A stretch of DNA of 64,000 bases from Cylindrotheca closterium (Eukaryota; Bacillariophyta; Bacillariophyceae; Bacillariales; Bacillariaceae), in NCBI GenBank assembly GCA_933822405.4, contig CAKOGP040000335.1, positions 1-64,000 of the forward strand, in the 5' to 3' direction. A model generated the notes under the pieces. The model ran no database searches. It saw only the letters and a program-made list of their open reading frames with translations, and was not told the DNA's origin. The position numbers and the translations under genes were made by a program. Numbering within the stretch: the first letter of the stretch is position 1; every line of letters begins with the position of its first letter. Positions 29,581 through 39,289 of this stretch are shown one piece after another.

Positions 29581-32331
29581 TTAAATCATAACTCTTGTAA
29601 CTTGCATTTTGTCGCCTCCACTCAACTTCGAGAGTTTTTTTGTCAACTTTTCGACTTCGAACTTTAGAGCTGCATTCCGCTCCCTGAGTATTTGGACTGA
29701 CTTGGAGGAACCACCTCTGTCGCTCAAGTACTGCTTCAATTTTGCTTCCGAAGCCAGTCTTTCTGAAGTTGCCTCGACCAGTTTCTGTCGAAGCTCAGTG
29801 TTTTCAGATTGTAAGTTGCCTGCTGCGTTGTCATCGTTACTGGCAATTCTCTGTATATTGTAGTTCCTTTGCTCGAGTTTTTCTCTTAATGACTCCATTT
29901 CCCGAACTTGTTCTGAATTCTTCGACTTCATTCGAGTCAACTCAAGTTGAAGTTCTTGGATCTCTTCTTTTCGGAATCCAGTCATGTCATTCATGCTCAA
30001 GACAATCTGTTCCTTTTCACGTGTCATTTGAGTAATTTCGTCTTCTTTCTCGTGAAGTGCCCTCTTCATGCTTTGGAGATCGGTGTTCTGTCCATTAGGA
30101 TTGCTCTCTGCCTGAGAATTTAGCTTATCTCGGAGGTCTTCGACGAGCGTCAGAGTGTTCGCAAGATCTGCCTCTAGGCTTTTTACCTTAGATTGTAGTT
30201 GATGGATGATCTGTTCATCTCTCGAGTGGTTTTTGTCATAGTCCTTGACCTTCTCACTTACTTGCTCCTGTAGCGAAGCAAGCCTCTTCTGGTTTGTTTC
30301 ATATTTCGATTGGAGTTCTGCTTTGTCCTTCGAAGCAATTGTCAAGTCTTGAGATAGTTTAGTAATTTGTGATCTGAATTCAACTAGTTCCTCCTGATCC
30401 TTGAAAATGTTCGCACTCTCCTTCCGTTTTGCCTCAATCTCCAAGCTCAGCTCATTGATCTCCTTGAGCAAGGAACTGTTGATTTCGCACTGTCTTGTCA
30501 ACTCTTCCTCCAATTCTATACCCTGTTTCGTTTGAGTCTCCAATTCACGCCGCAGGCCCCTGACCTCGTCTGTCAGCTCTTTGGTTTTGTTACTGAAGCT
30601 TGTATGGGGAACGGGCTGCTCGGTGGGCTCCTTGCTGAAACTTGGACGAGAGGTTGCTTTTTCCTCCGGTTGCGTCGGGAAGCCTCCATTTTCGAATCTT
30701 GCTGCGATTCCTTTTACTGATCTTCGAGTTGACGAGTTGCTAGTCTGTTTTGTGGTTCGATTCAGAGTTTGTGATTTTGAAGTACTTGGTACTGAAGAAA
30801 AGGATGCACGATCCCTCACTGACGGTTTGCTTTCAGTCGAATAGGAAGCTCTCATGTCCCCAATTTCACTTCTCAAACATCGAGAGAGTTTTCTCTCATC
30901 ATCCAACTTGCGTTGGAGTTGGTTCACGTCCAGATTGAGCTTGCGATTGTCCTCGCGCATTTTTGTCAATATCTCATATGAAGAATCGACTTCAGTTGTT
31001 TGTTTATCGGCTACTGCTTGCTGGCGGTATTTGGCTGTGATGTTGTCAGTGTTAACTTTTTCTCGTTTTAGATTCTGTTCCATTTGGCGAATCATATCTG
31101 AAGTTCGATCCTGTGAAGAGCCCACACCGCTGTCTCGTGGTTGTCGCATTTCATTTTCAGCTTGCGCTAGCTGTTCGCTCAATTTTTTCTTGTCTCGTTC
31201 ACTAGACTGCAATAGAGTCTTTGCTTCATTGATCTCTGCCAACAAAGAGCTCTTGAGCTCACCAGATTTCCCCAGCTGCCCTTTGAGCTCGTCCACCTCG
31301 CCCTCAAGCTTTTCACATGCAACCTGAAGCGACTGATTTCGCTGTTGATGCATGCCCACTTCAGGAGTACATTCCACACTACTTGCTGTACTCGCCTTTT
31401 TCAGCTCGTAGCTCAATTCTTCTTGCTTGAGGTTTGCCAAGTTGAGTGCATTTTTTGTTTTTCGAAGTTCCGATTGTAATCTTTGGCATTCTATTTCCAA
31501 ATTTCCATCATCTGTAAAACCATAGCTGGCTCTTGTTTCGACAGTTCCACTTTGACCTTGAATTTCCATCTTTTGAAGAGACATTTTCAAGTCGTGGTTT
31601 CTTCTCTCCAGCTGAAGCACAGTAATGTCATGTTTCTTTTTACTTTGCTCTCCTTGCTTGAGAGCATCGTGGAGCTTCAAATTTTCTCTCTCTAGCCGTT
31701 CAACTCTTCTTTGTAGTTGAACATCTACTTGGCCACCAATCGAAGGGTGTTCCGTCGTGCCGGCTTTGAGTCGTCCGATTTCTTCATTGGCTTCCCGCAA
31801 CATTCGTTGCAATGATGAATGTTCCATAGAAAAACTGCGGTCAGAAGCAGGATTGCAGCGAACAAAAGAATCATCAACTCCCAACGATTCGAGTTTGCAA
31901 TCTTTCAGAGCCAATTCAACAGTTGCCTCTTCAAGCTTTCGAGTAAGCTCGTCCCTTTTGGTTTGCACGACACGCAGTTGCTTTTTCAAAATATCCACCT
32001 CGTCCCTGTTTTGGCCAGCAATTTGTTCCATGCCTTCGATGTTATCATGAACTGATTTCGGGCCATGTCCAGATGTCAACTGTCTTTTTTCTGCGAGCTT
32101 GGCTTCGAGATCTGCAATTCGAGCACTGTTCTCTCGCGAGATTTCTGCCATCCGATTTAAAAAGTCAAGTTCTTGCTTCGCCAGATTATTCTCACATGTC
32201 GTCTTGATGCTTGATAGTTCTTTCCGAAGGCGTGCATTGTCAGCTTCTGCAGTTTCTAGACTTACAATTTTTACCTTCAGATCTCGGATTTCTGCTCTGA
32301 GAGCATTCTGCATTTGGGCCATTGCCGCCAT
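29581..32331 (-). CDS. Large coiled-coil protein, unknown
   Basis: Single exon, 916 residues from an ATG at 32331. Nearly the whole length is predicted coiled coil with heptad-like leucines and many E, K, Q and R residues, broken by a serine/threonine-rich basic linker at about residues 490-570 (SKSQTLNRTTKQTSNSSTRR, SVKGIAARFENGGFPTQP). Such proteins often act as centrosomal, Golgi or cytoskeletal scaffolds. The linker contains SVKGIAARFENGG, which resembles short capping-protein- or actin-binding-like patches but I cannot assign it. No enzyme domain or membrane segment is visible. It faces the Sld5 gene across a shared 337-bp upstream region. Confidence 0.75.
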   Translation of the reverse strand: MAAMAQMQNALRAEIRDLKVKIVSLETAEADNARLRKELSSIKTTCENNLAKQELDFLNRMAEISRENSARIADLEAKLAEKRQLTSGHGPKSVHDNIEGMEQIAGQNRDEVDILKKQLRVVQTKRDELTRKLEEATVELALKDCKLESLGVDDSFVRCNPASDRSFSMEHSSLQRMLREANEEIGRLKAGTTEHPSIGGQVDVQLQRRVERLERENLKLHDALKQGEQSKKKHDITVLQLERRNHDLKMSLQKMEIQGQSGTVETRASYGFTDDGNLEIECQRLQSELRKTKNALNLANLKQEELSYELKKASTASSVECTPEVGMHQQRNQSLQVACEKLEGEVDELKGQLGKSGELKSSLLAEINEAKTLLQSSERDKKKLSEQLAQAENEMRQPRDSGVGSSQDRTSDMIRQMEQNLKREKVNTDNITAKYRQQAVADKQTTEVDSSYEILTKMREDNRKLNLDVNQLQRKLDDERKLSRCLRSEIGDMRASYSTESKPSVRDRASFSSVPSTSKSQTLNRTTKQTSNSSTRRSVKGIAARFENGGFPTQPEEKATSRPSFSKEPTEQPVPHTSFSNKTKELTDEVRGLRRELETQTKQGIELEEELTRQCEINSSLLKEINELSLEIEAKRKESANIFKDQEELVEFRSQITKLSQDLTIASKDKAELQSKYETNQKRLASLQEQVSEKVKDYDKNHSRDEQIIHQLQSKVKSLEADLANTLTLVEDLRDKLNSQAESNPNGQNTDLQSMKRALHEKEDEITQMTREKEQIVLSMNDMTGFRKEEIQELQLELTRMKSKNSEQVREMESLREKLEQRNYNIQRIASNDDNAAGNLQSENTELRQKLVEATSERLASEAKLKQYLSDRGGSSKSVQILRERNAALKFEVEKLTKKLSKLSGGDKMQVTRVMI

Positions 32332-32668
32332 GCTTTACACAGTTTTCTCCCAGAAAGTTGCTGGTGAGTAATCAAGAATTGTATCGGAAACACTACAGGC
32401 ACCGATTGATGTTGTTGCAGACGACCGAAACCAAATTAGAATTATTTGAAATTGTTGTTTGAATTCGTCGAGCAATTGCCGAAATTGTGTCGTGTGGGAC
32501 ACGCATCAGTCTTGATTGTTTGTGTCCGTTTTGAAACGGACAGATGCATGTTCGCGCCATTTTGAACTCTGTGATTATTCGTTCATCGGCACTCGAAACA
32601 AGTCTCAAGCATTGCTGAAAAACAAAAACAACCAATACAGTACAATAGTTTTCCACACATTCTGAAAG
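32332..32668. other. Divergent promoter region between the coiled-coil and Sld5 genes
   Basis: No gene is seen. It is AT-rich and contains the near repeat GAAATTGT at 32449 and 32481. It should carry both 5' leaders. Confidence 0.4.
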
Positions 32669-33484
32669 ATGGCTGATCTCTACAATCTACTTGGCGAACT
32701 TGACCACCGTGAAGATGAAGAACAAGACTTCTTCAAAGGACGACCTTCAGCTGCCGGGACCGAGGCTACCGCTGAACAGAGCGAATGGGGGTCTCCAAGT
32801 CGGTCACCGAATGAAGCAGAGGTGCCGCTGGTTCTGCAACAAGCTCATCGAGACAAAGACATTGGCGCTGAAGAAGATTTTGGACAAGACCTTTTGCATG
32901 GCGAAGAGGACATGCTGGTTGAAAATGATCTGTACACAAAGTTACACCGGCATTGGTTTCAAGAACGTCATTGTCCAGAACTCTTAGAATTCGATGAAGA
33001 TATGGCCCAAGACATCAAGACGCATCTCGAAGACCGCCGAGACTGGGTAGAGCAACAAGAGGGAGTCACTGATGCTGTTGAAGATTTGATGGTTACCTTG
33101 ACTCAAATGGATACCGACAGGGTTAAATTCGTATTTTCTGATTGGTTGACTCGTCGCCTTGCTAAAATTGAGGCTCATCCGTTGTACATGAGGGAACAAA
33201 TTGATCACATGAGCGACGGCGAGCTAAGATATCTTAAGAGCTACGGAGAACTTTACGAAAGTCATTTGCGCAACACTGTTTTGGACCATGTTCCAGAGGC
33301 ATGGCAAAGACTTGACGAAGAAAATATGATCGACAAACCTGACTATGATTCCTACCATTTCTGGCTTGCAAAGGAAGCGATTGACAAACATGGCACGCAC
33401 CATGAAAAGGGAACATGCCTAGTTGCCAAATATAAGGATATGCGCGAAATGATGATAGAGGGAAAGGTCGATTTGCAGATGTAA
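32669..33484 (+). CDS. SLD5: GINS complex subunit Sld5
   Basis: Single exon, 271 residues. Sld5 is one of four GINS subunits, part of the CMG replicative helicase with Cdc45 and MCM2-7. The N-terminal 85 residues are an acidic, low-complexity extension. The A domain follows: LYTKLHRHWFQERHCPELLEF, then a helix with DRVKFVFSDWLTRRLAKIEAHP and LSxGELRYLKSYGELYESHLRN-type sequence (here MSDGELRYLKSYGELYE). The small B domain at the C-terminus includes YDSYHFWLAKEAIDK and ends with CLVAKYKDMREMMIEGKVDL, the beta-rich tail by which Sld5 packs against Psf1/Psf2. Human Sld5 is 223 residues, so the extra length is the N-terminal extension. Confidence 0.9.
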   Translation: MADLYNLLGELDHREDEEQDFFKGRPSAAGTEATAEQSEWGSPSRSPNEAEVPLVLQQAHRDKDIGAEEDFGQDLLHGEEDMLVENDLYTKLHRHWFQERHCPELLEFDEDMAQDIKTHLEDRRDWVEQQEGVTDAVEDLMVTLTQMDTDRVKFVFSDWLTRRLAKIEAHPLYMREQIDHMSDGELRYLKSYGELYESHLRNTVLDHVPEAWQRLDEENMIDKPDYDSYHFWLAKEAIDKHGTHHEKGTCLVAKYKDMREMMIEGKVDLQM

Positions 33485-33745
33485 CCTTGGACACTGTGGA
33501 ACGAAGAACCGACACTTCCCCATGAGTTGCCTATTCCTCTCGGATCCACTGTACCAATTTAGCTAGGCAAACCACTTCGACTTCAACATTGAACTATTGG
33601 GAAATATTAACTACCCCTTTCTCTCGTTCTAGCTCGCATTGAAAAGTGCATTTATATCTATCCTTGGAACCCATATTAATTACTCATTCAACTCTGTGGA
33701 CAATGGTTTCATTCAACAGCACGAAAAACTGGGAAAGATAAAGTG

Positions 33746-34173
33746 TTATGATTCCATTCCTGTATCAAATTCTTCCATCGTTTTGATAACAAGTGCCAAA
33801 TAGTCGAGGAATGAACTGACGGCCACACGCAACATTTTAAGTTCATTGGACTCGAATCGACTACAGCAAAAAGATGATGGCAAAGCAGAGAAATTCCATT
33901 AGTTTCGACCAATCACCAGTCAATATCAGATTCCAACGGAGGCGAAACTCACACGGCCATGCAGTATTTCTTGTTGTTTTTTGGATCTACCTCTTGCAAA
34001 ATCCGGAACTTTTTCGCAACACGATTGGTTGGCTCTGGATCCACAGCGAGAACTTGCATCGCTTGCTGTGCCTGAACGTTTGTGGGGAAAACAATCTTTA
34101 CTTCACAGCACTGCGGTTTCTCCTCGACTTTGGACGTGCCTACGTTTACCATATCACGACCATCGCTATCCAT
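33746..34173 (-). CDS. PCC1: KEOPS complex subunit Pcc1
   Basis: Two exons, 33953-34173 and 33746-33860, joined over a 92-bp intron (GTGAGT...GTAG); 111 residues from the first ATG. Pcc1 is the dimerisation subunit of KEOPS, which makes the universal t6A modification of ANN-decoding tRNAs. Exon 1 has EVKIVFPTNVQAQQAMQVLA and VDPEP, the first strand and helix. Exon 2 supplies ESNELKMLRVAVSSFLDYLA, the long amphipathic helix that is diagnostic of the family, then VIKTMEEF. The open frame extends above the ATG without another methionine. Length matches yeast and human homologues (about 90-145). Confidence 0.87.
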
Positions 34174-34517
34174 TTTGGCGCCGCTGCTTTCAAGGTTGAT
34201 GTGACAGATTTCCCATGTAACTATACCGGTACTGTGGGATGCAGGGAGATGTATTGGTAACGTAAGCTCCCTCGATGTGAAGGCGACTCGATCGATCACT
34301 GTGCTTACTGCCAAATTCGATTCGACTCACTCGAGCGACTGTGCTCATATCGCAGCATCATTGCATTGCCCCGGCGCATCGACGACAACTTTTGACGGTC
34401 GAAGCCCGTTCGGCCTTCGTCCGTCTGTAACACAATGTAGTCAAAGAGATCGAACAGTGTGCCTGCAGTCTACGTTGGACACGTCGGTACAAGTATCGCA
34501 AGACAAAGACATCGGAG

Positions 34518-35840
34518 ATGGCAATAAGAACCCTGCTTGCCTTGCTGTTGGCGCATGAAACATCTCCTTTCGTACAAAGGGAGTGTGCCAACCAGTATCC
34601 TCTATCGAATAATCTACAAAGTACTGAATGGAAACTTCAAGCAACGTCAACAACAAAAATCACTGCTGGGAATATCAAACAAGGTGATAGTCTTCTGAGA
34701 AGTATCGCTTCGATAGATCCACACCCAGCAATACCAGTCTGGCCGACTTGGGGAGGAGGAAAAGTTACTCCTGTTTCTTTTGGCGATGATTTACAAGATC
34801 CGTTTCTGTTGCTTGCTCATCACGACCACTGGTTTGACCCCAGAGACCCACTTCGTGGTCCGTTCAAGGCCTTTGGAAAGGCATTAGGGCTTCCATACGT
34901 TGATGTGGAAGGGTTTTCAATGCATCCTCATCGTGGCTTCGATATATTCACTTACATCTTGGATGGTAAGTTTCTATATTCTTTCACTTCGCCGCGCTCT
35001 AATACACCAACAACTTTGTGGGTTCAAAGACTCATATGTACATTTGGTTGAACTCGGCTATAATTCAATACAGGAAGCGATGGGTTTAACCACCTTGATA
35101 ATTTGGGGGGAACATCAAAACTATATAGAGGAGGCACTTGCCAATGGATGCGTACAGGATCTGGTGTCATGCATGAAGAATTTTGGGAAACCGACCCACG
35201 AAGAAGGACAAACATTGAATTGTTCCAACTGTGGGTGAACCTTCCATCTCGACAGAAGTTTGATGAACCTGCCATCGAGTACATTGGAACGAATACTTCA
35301 CATCCTTGGATAGAGATCGATATTGTTGACGCAGAAACTGGTGCTATCAAAGGATCCATACGAGACATTACTGAAACACTTAACAAGGCGACACTCGCTT
35401 CTGAAGATGAGGAAAGAATTACTTCCACCATCAAACCAAGACCCCCATTACGGATACTACACATAAAACTGCAACCTGGTGGGCAGTGGTGCTGCCGTGT
35501 CCCATCGACAGAATCAGCAATCGTATATATCCGAAAAGGAAAAGCAACTATCATTTCACAAAGCCCGGGCGAAGAACCAGTGACAGTGAAACAACGAAAC
35601 ACTGCTACATTTTCCAGGGATGGGGATCTCATACACATAGCGAACAGAGGCAACACTATTTTGGACATGGTCCTTTTGGCTGCTGTACCACTGCGAGAGC
35701 CATTGGCAGCTGCAGGCCCAATTGTGATGAACAGTGCAGAGGAAGTTCAAATGGCTTACCGGCAACTAGAAGAAGGAACGTTCTTAAAGCGATCGTATGT
35801 ACTCAAACAACATAGGGAAAAAGGATACTGGAAAGCCTAA
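34518..35840 (+). CDS. Pirin-family cupin protein
   Basis: Two exons, 34518-34965 and 35074-35840, joined in phase 1; 404 residues. Pirins are iron-binding double cupins acting as quercetinases or as redox sensors for transcription factors. The metal site motif HPHRGFDIFTYILDG (two histidines) spans the splice junction, continuing SDGFNHLDNLGG, and further on GTCQWMRTGSGVMHEEFWE supplies the remaining histidine and glutamate. The first 60 residues resemble a signal or transit peptide (IRTLLALLLAHE). Residues 240-400 form the second cupin with ILHIKLQPGGQWCCRVP. Family pirins are about 290 residues, so the N-terminal extension is notable. Confidence 0.9.
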
Positions 35841-35975
35841 ATCAAACAGATATTCCTTGAAAATAAGTTTATCTAAATACCCGCCTGCTGCCGTAGTTCT
35901 AGTAGATGACTAATCCTCTTGTACCAGATAATTTGGACCAGGATAGACCTCGAAAACCGCCGAATAGTCTGACTC

Positions 35976-37525
35976 TTACAGCTCTGCTTCGGAATTATCT
36001 GAACAGACATTGCAACTCTTCTTGCAGTGAATGAGCATATAGTCAGAATTTCTATTGCATTCATTTGTGTCCCATGCTACCCACTCACTACATTTTTCAG
36101 AATAATCCTCGCAAGCTTGTTGTTTTGGTTGGAAAAGAAAAGATTCACCAGATGGCGCTATCCAATAGCCGTCCTTCCCAGGGCCACTCCATTTCTTCGT
36201 CCACTTAGTCTGGCACCAACCATTAGGGCAGGAGGGTTCTTCAAAAGTCGTCCCATGCATTACAATGGGGGCCTCATGATGTGTTTTTGGCTGAAAGGTG
36301 ACGAAACAACAGTCAGGAATGCTGACATAAATGGTGGCAGACCTCCCACTCCCTCACTTACATCGTCTTGCCAGTGATTTGGAAGTGCCCAAACTTTCTC
36401 TCTGTCATTGAAAGTTTCTTTGTAGCCATATTTCGGATAATAATGAACAAAAACAGAAGAGTACCAGCTGCCGTGAAATGTGTGTGGTCTACCATGGAAG
36501 CACTTAGAAGACTCATAAAACAACATATCCCCGCTTTTCAAAATTACTTCATGGGTTGTTCCATGGTAGTCTTCAATCTGCAAACATTCTCGACAAATGA
36601 GTTGTTGACGAATACCTAACTGATACTTTGACGACGATACGTACGTACCAAGATTGGCCTGCCAAACATTCTCGACAAGTGAGTCGTTGGCGAATGCCCA
36701 AGCGACAATTTGAATGCGATACGTACCACGGTTCTGCGTCCTCGCTCGAATCGATGTGCAGAATGAAACTAATCACGTGGGTCTCTGGTTTATCGACATG
36801 CATATACAAATTTGACTGGTTACGATACAAGCGAAATCTGTGTGACTCGTCAGGACGCAACTCCACTGGCAGCCATCCAAACAACTCCGAACGAAGGCTC
36901 TTACCCATAGGCGATCTCAGGGGTCAGCTCCATGTTACTCCAAGCCTCAGGAAAATGTTGGAGCTCCTTTAGCACTCTAGTCATCAAATCTGGTCTGTCA
37001 ATGAACCATGGTCTTTTGCCAGCAATGGCTGGGTAGTGCGCCTCTTCTCTTGGGCCTGTGCAGAGCAGTGCAATGCATTGCATTCCAGTGCAGACCATGA
37101 GTGAAAAAATGTTCAAAGCAAAGTAATATTCCAAACGAATACAGCTGTATTTCCTAACAAAGTCACTTGAACCTACCTGCCTTGAGGCCATCATAGATGC
37201 CCTGTCTTAAGGCGTCCATAAGATCGTCTGGAGCCCGTGCAAGTCCAAAGCCATGTTCTGTAAAATTTGGTTGGACAATGGATGCACTCAATGTCTGAAC
37301 GTATGCTTCGAAGCGACTAGATTTGTCTTCCATCTCTTCGACCTGTCGAAGACGATGTTCGAATAGTTTCTTCCAGCCTGGAGTGTTTGGCTTGTAGTCC
37401 GAATCACTTGGTGGCCATTGATACCCTCGTTCCAACCGAGCTGCGATTCTTTCTTCCTCTGTTTCAGAGCACACATACTGTGGCAAGGTGAAGGCACATA
37501 GCCATAAGAGGGACGTTATTTTCAT
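35976..37525 (-). CDS. Secretory 2-oxoglutarate/Fe(II) prolyl hydroxylase with C-terminal ShK domain
   Basis: Six exons: 37177-37525, 36905-37055, 36727-36837, a 10-nt microexon 36649-36658, 36362-36577 and 35976-36290; all phases agree, giving 383 residues. A signal peptide (MKITSLLWLCAFTLPQYVCS) sends it to the ER. The hydroxylase core is spread over exons 3-5: LYMHVDKPETHVISFILHID holds the HxD iron ligands, and LFYESSKCFHGRPHTF holds the distal histidine. The microexon and its borders encode EPWPILIEDYHG, the strand between them. The last exon has six cysteines in ShK spacing (CEDYSEKCSEW...CNRNSDYMLIHCKKSC). Such proteins hydroxylate prolines in secreted proteins; the substrate is unknown. 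The two introns around the microexon are copies of each other. Confidence 0.85.
36578..36726 (-). repeat. Duplicated intron pair flanking a 10-nt microexon
   Basis: The introns at 36659-36726 (68 nt) and 36578-36648 (71 nt) both begin GTACGT, share ATTCG(C/T)CAAC, ACTC/AACTCA and TTGTCGAGAATGTTTG, and end GCAG. By hand alignment roughly four of five positions match. Between them lies GCCAATCTTG (36649-36658). Confidence 0.85.
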
Positions 37526-37654
37526 TGGCCGAGTATTTTACTTCTCACTCTCGCTAGTAGTTGTCAATCGTCAAATCCTACGCTTGGAGGAGTTCTCAAA
37601 AGATTCAATCTGCTGTGTGTGCATGCGGTCATAATTTCTCATCGATTGATTCGC

Positions 37655-37698
37655 CAACCAACCCTAACCTCACCCTAACCCCAGTCCCAACCCTAACT
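37655..37698. repeat. Interstitial telomere-like CCCTAA repeats
   Basis: Three CCCTAA words, with degenerate spacers (AACCCTAACCTCACCCTAAC and CCCAACCCTAACTGG), occur in the short space between two divergent genes. The telomeric repeat of diatoms is TTAGGG, whose complement this is. Confidence 0.65.
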
Positions 37699-37785
37699 GG
37701 ATTATTTTTTCTTAAATACGAGTATTCATTGTATTATATCACATTACGAAACAGATTATACAGTTTGAAAAAGATTGATGATTCA

Positions 37786-38683
37786 ATGAGCCTACTGTTG
37801 TTCTATCTACTTTTCTTTGCCTCTTCGGACGCCTTCAATACCAACTCTTGGCACAAAAGAAAACAGGCAGTTCTGGCTTCGAGCCTACCGAGTATTGAAG
37901 AGGTGCGTCTTTCGTTACTCAAGTCTATACTGGCTGCAGCTGGTGTGAAAGTTTGAAGCTCATTTAATCGACAGCTTGAAAACGATCCGTTTATGAAGCA
38001 AGTGCAGCATGGTGCAGACTTGTGCAGCGCACTTCAAGAAGATCCTTCTAATGCCGATATCCATGAAAGAATTAAGGCTCAACTACGTTCCTCCGATGGG
38101 ATCCGTGGGTTCATGGTTTCTTATCTGACTAGTGAAGATACGAGTCCTAAGGCACTTGTTGTCCCAGATGGCCTCGCCGAAGTATTGCAAGAAATTACCC
38201 GCTCCAATCCCGAGGACCTCGTTCCGCTAGCGTGTACGTCGTCAACATTGGCCTTTCGATTTTACTGTCAATATTTGCTCACGTTTCGATATCCATCACT
38301 TCATAGTCATGAATGTAATCATGCCTACCGCAATGAGTACCATGCACAACGAAGAAGATCTTCGTCAAAGTTCTGTCCAAACAGCAAAGCGAGGGCTTTC
38401 CATTCTCGCAACGATGACTGGCGAACATCAAAGTGTCAAGAGTAATGCTAAAGCAATACTGAACGTAGCTTTGGATAGCAAAGGAGAGGATATAGATTCT
38501 AAGCTGATTGAGGTAAGTCAACAAACAATCCAAGCTGACGCTGTGAGCATTTTTTGACAGTTCGTCCCGTGTCCACATTAGTATTGGAATAGCTTTTTCG
38601 ACAAATGGGGATATAAAGATGAGCAAAAGAAAGACATATCAGAATCGATGAGCTTGTTTTTAACTTCCAACTACACTAAATAA
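37786..38683 (+). CDS. Small plastid-type targeted helical protein, unknown
   Basis: Four exons, 37786-37902, 37975-38233, 38307-38512 and 38582-38683, with consistent phases; 227 residues. The N-terminus (SLLLFYLLFFASSDAF) is a signal peptide followed by a possible ASAF-like site (SSDAFNT), suggesting plastid import. The mature part is helical: LENDPFMKQVQHGADLCSAL, then a helix-loop region AEVLQEITRSNPEDLVPLA, FMNVIMPTAMSTMHNEEDLR and a C-terminal YWNSFFDKWGYKDEQKKDI. Histidine- and methionine-rich surfaces are not obvious. I recognise no family. Good splice sites and targeting signal support a real gene. Confidence 0.7.
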
Positions 38684-39289
38684 GAGAGACTCTCTCGCGG
38701 CTCCCTCCAATTGGAGAGCTAGTTGCATAGTTTCCAGTAAGACAATTTTAGACGCTGCAGTCCTGTACTCTAGGCATTTAATAATACTTGCACCTGCACC
38801 GTTCCAAACCCTGAATACTGTAGATAGACGATCGAATTCAATAATCGATACCCGGATGTAATGGATGACCTTGCAAAACGCAGTTCCAGTTTGTCCGTCA
38901 TGCCACTTGTACATGTACTGTACCAGTAGGGTACGTAGAAACTGTACGGCAATTTACGAGAAAAGACTAACGAATGTTGAGATTTGGTTCTCGCCTCGGC
39001 CATGGTGTAAGTAGGCATAGGCAACGAAGTTTGACTCCACGAGGTGCATTGCTTTCATTTTCGTTTGCAACAGACAAGATTGGAAGGCTGTGCTGTGTGG
39101 AAGCAAAAAATTAAAGAACGATCTGGGACGAATCTCAATCTGAACTCGAAACATCGACACCACATCTTCATTCCTTGTGTAGACTGTTTCAAAGCAACAC
39201 GCGAGCAGATACGACGCTGAAGCATCTCTGAGCGATATCCCAGAAAGAAGATTACTTGATTTACTTATAACCAACTCGATATTCTGAAC
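38684..39289. other. Intergenic region between the small plastid-type gene and the SRPK gene
   Basis: About 600 bp with no gene seen. It contains TACATGTACTGTACCAGTAGGGTACG-type words at 38909-38936. It probably includes the kinase promoter. Confidence 0.4.
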
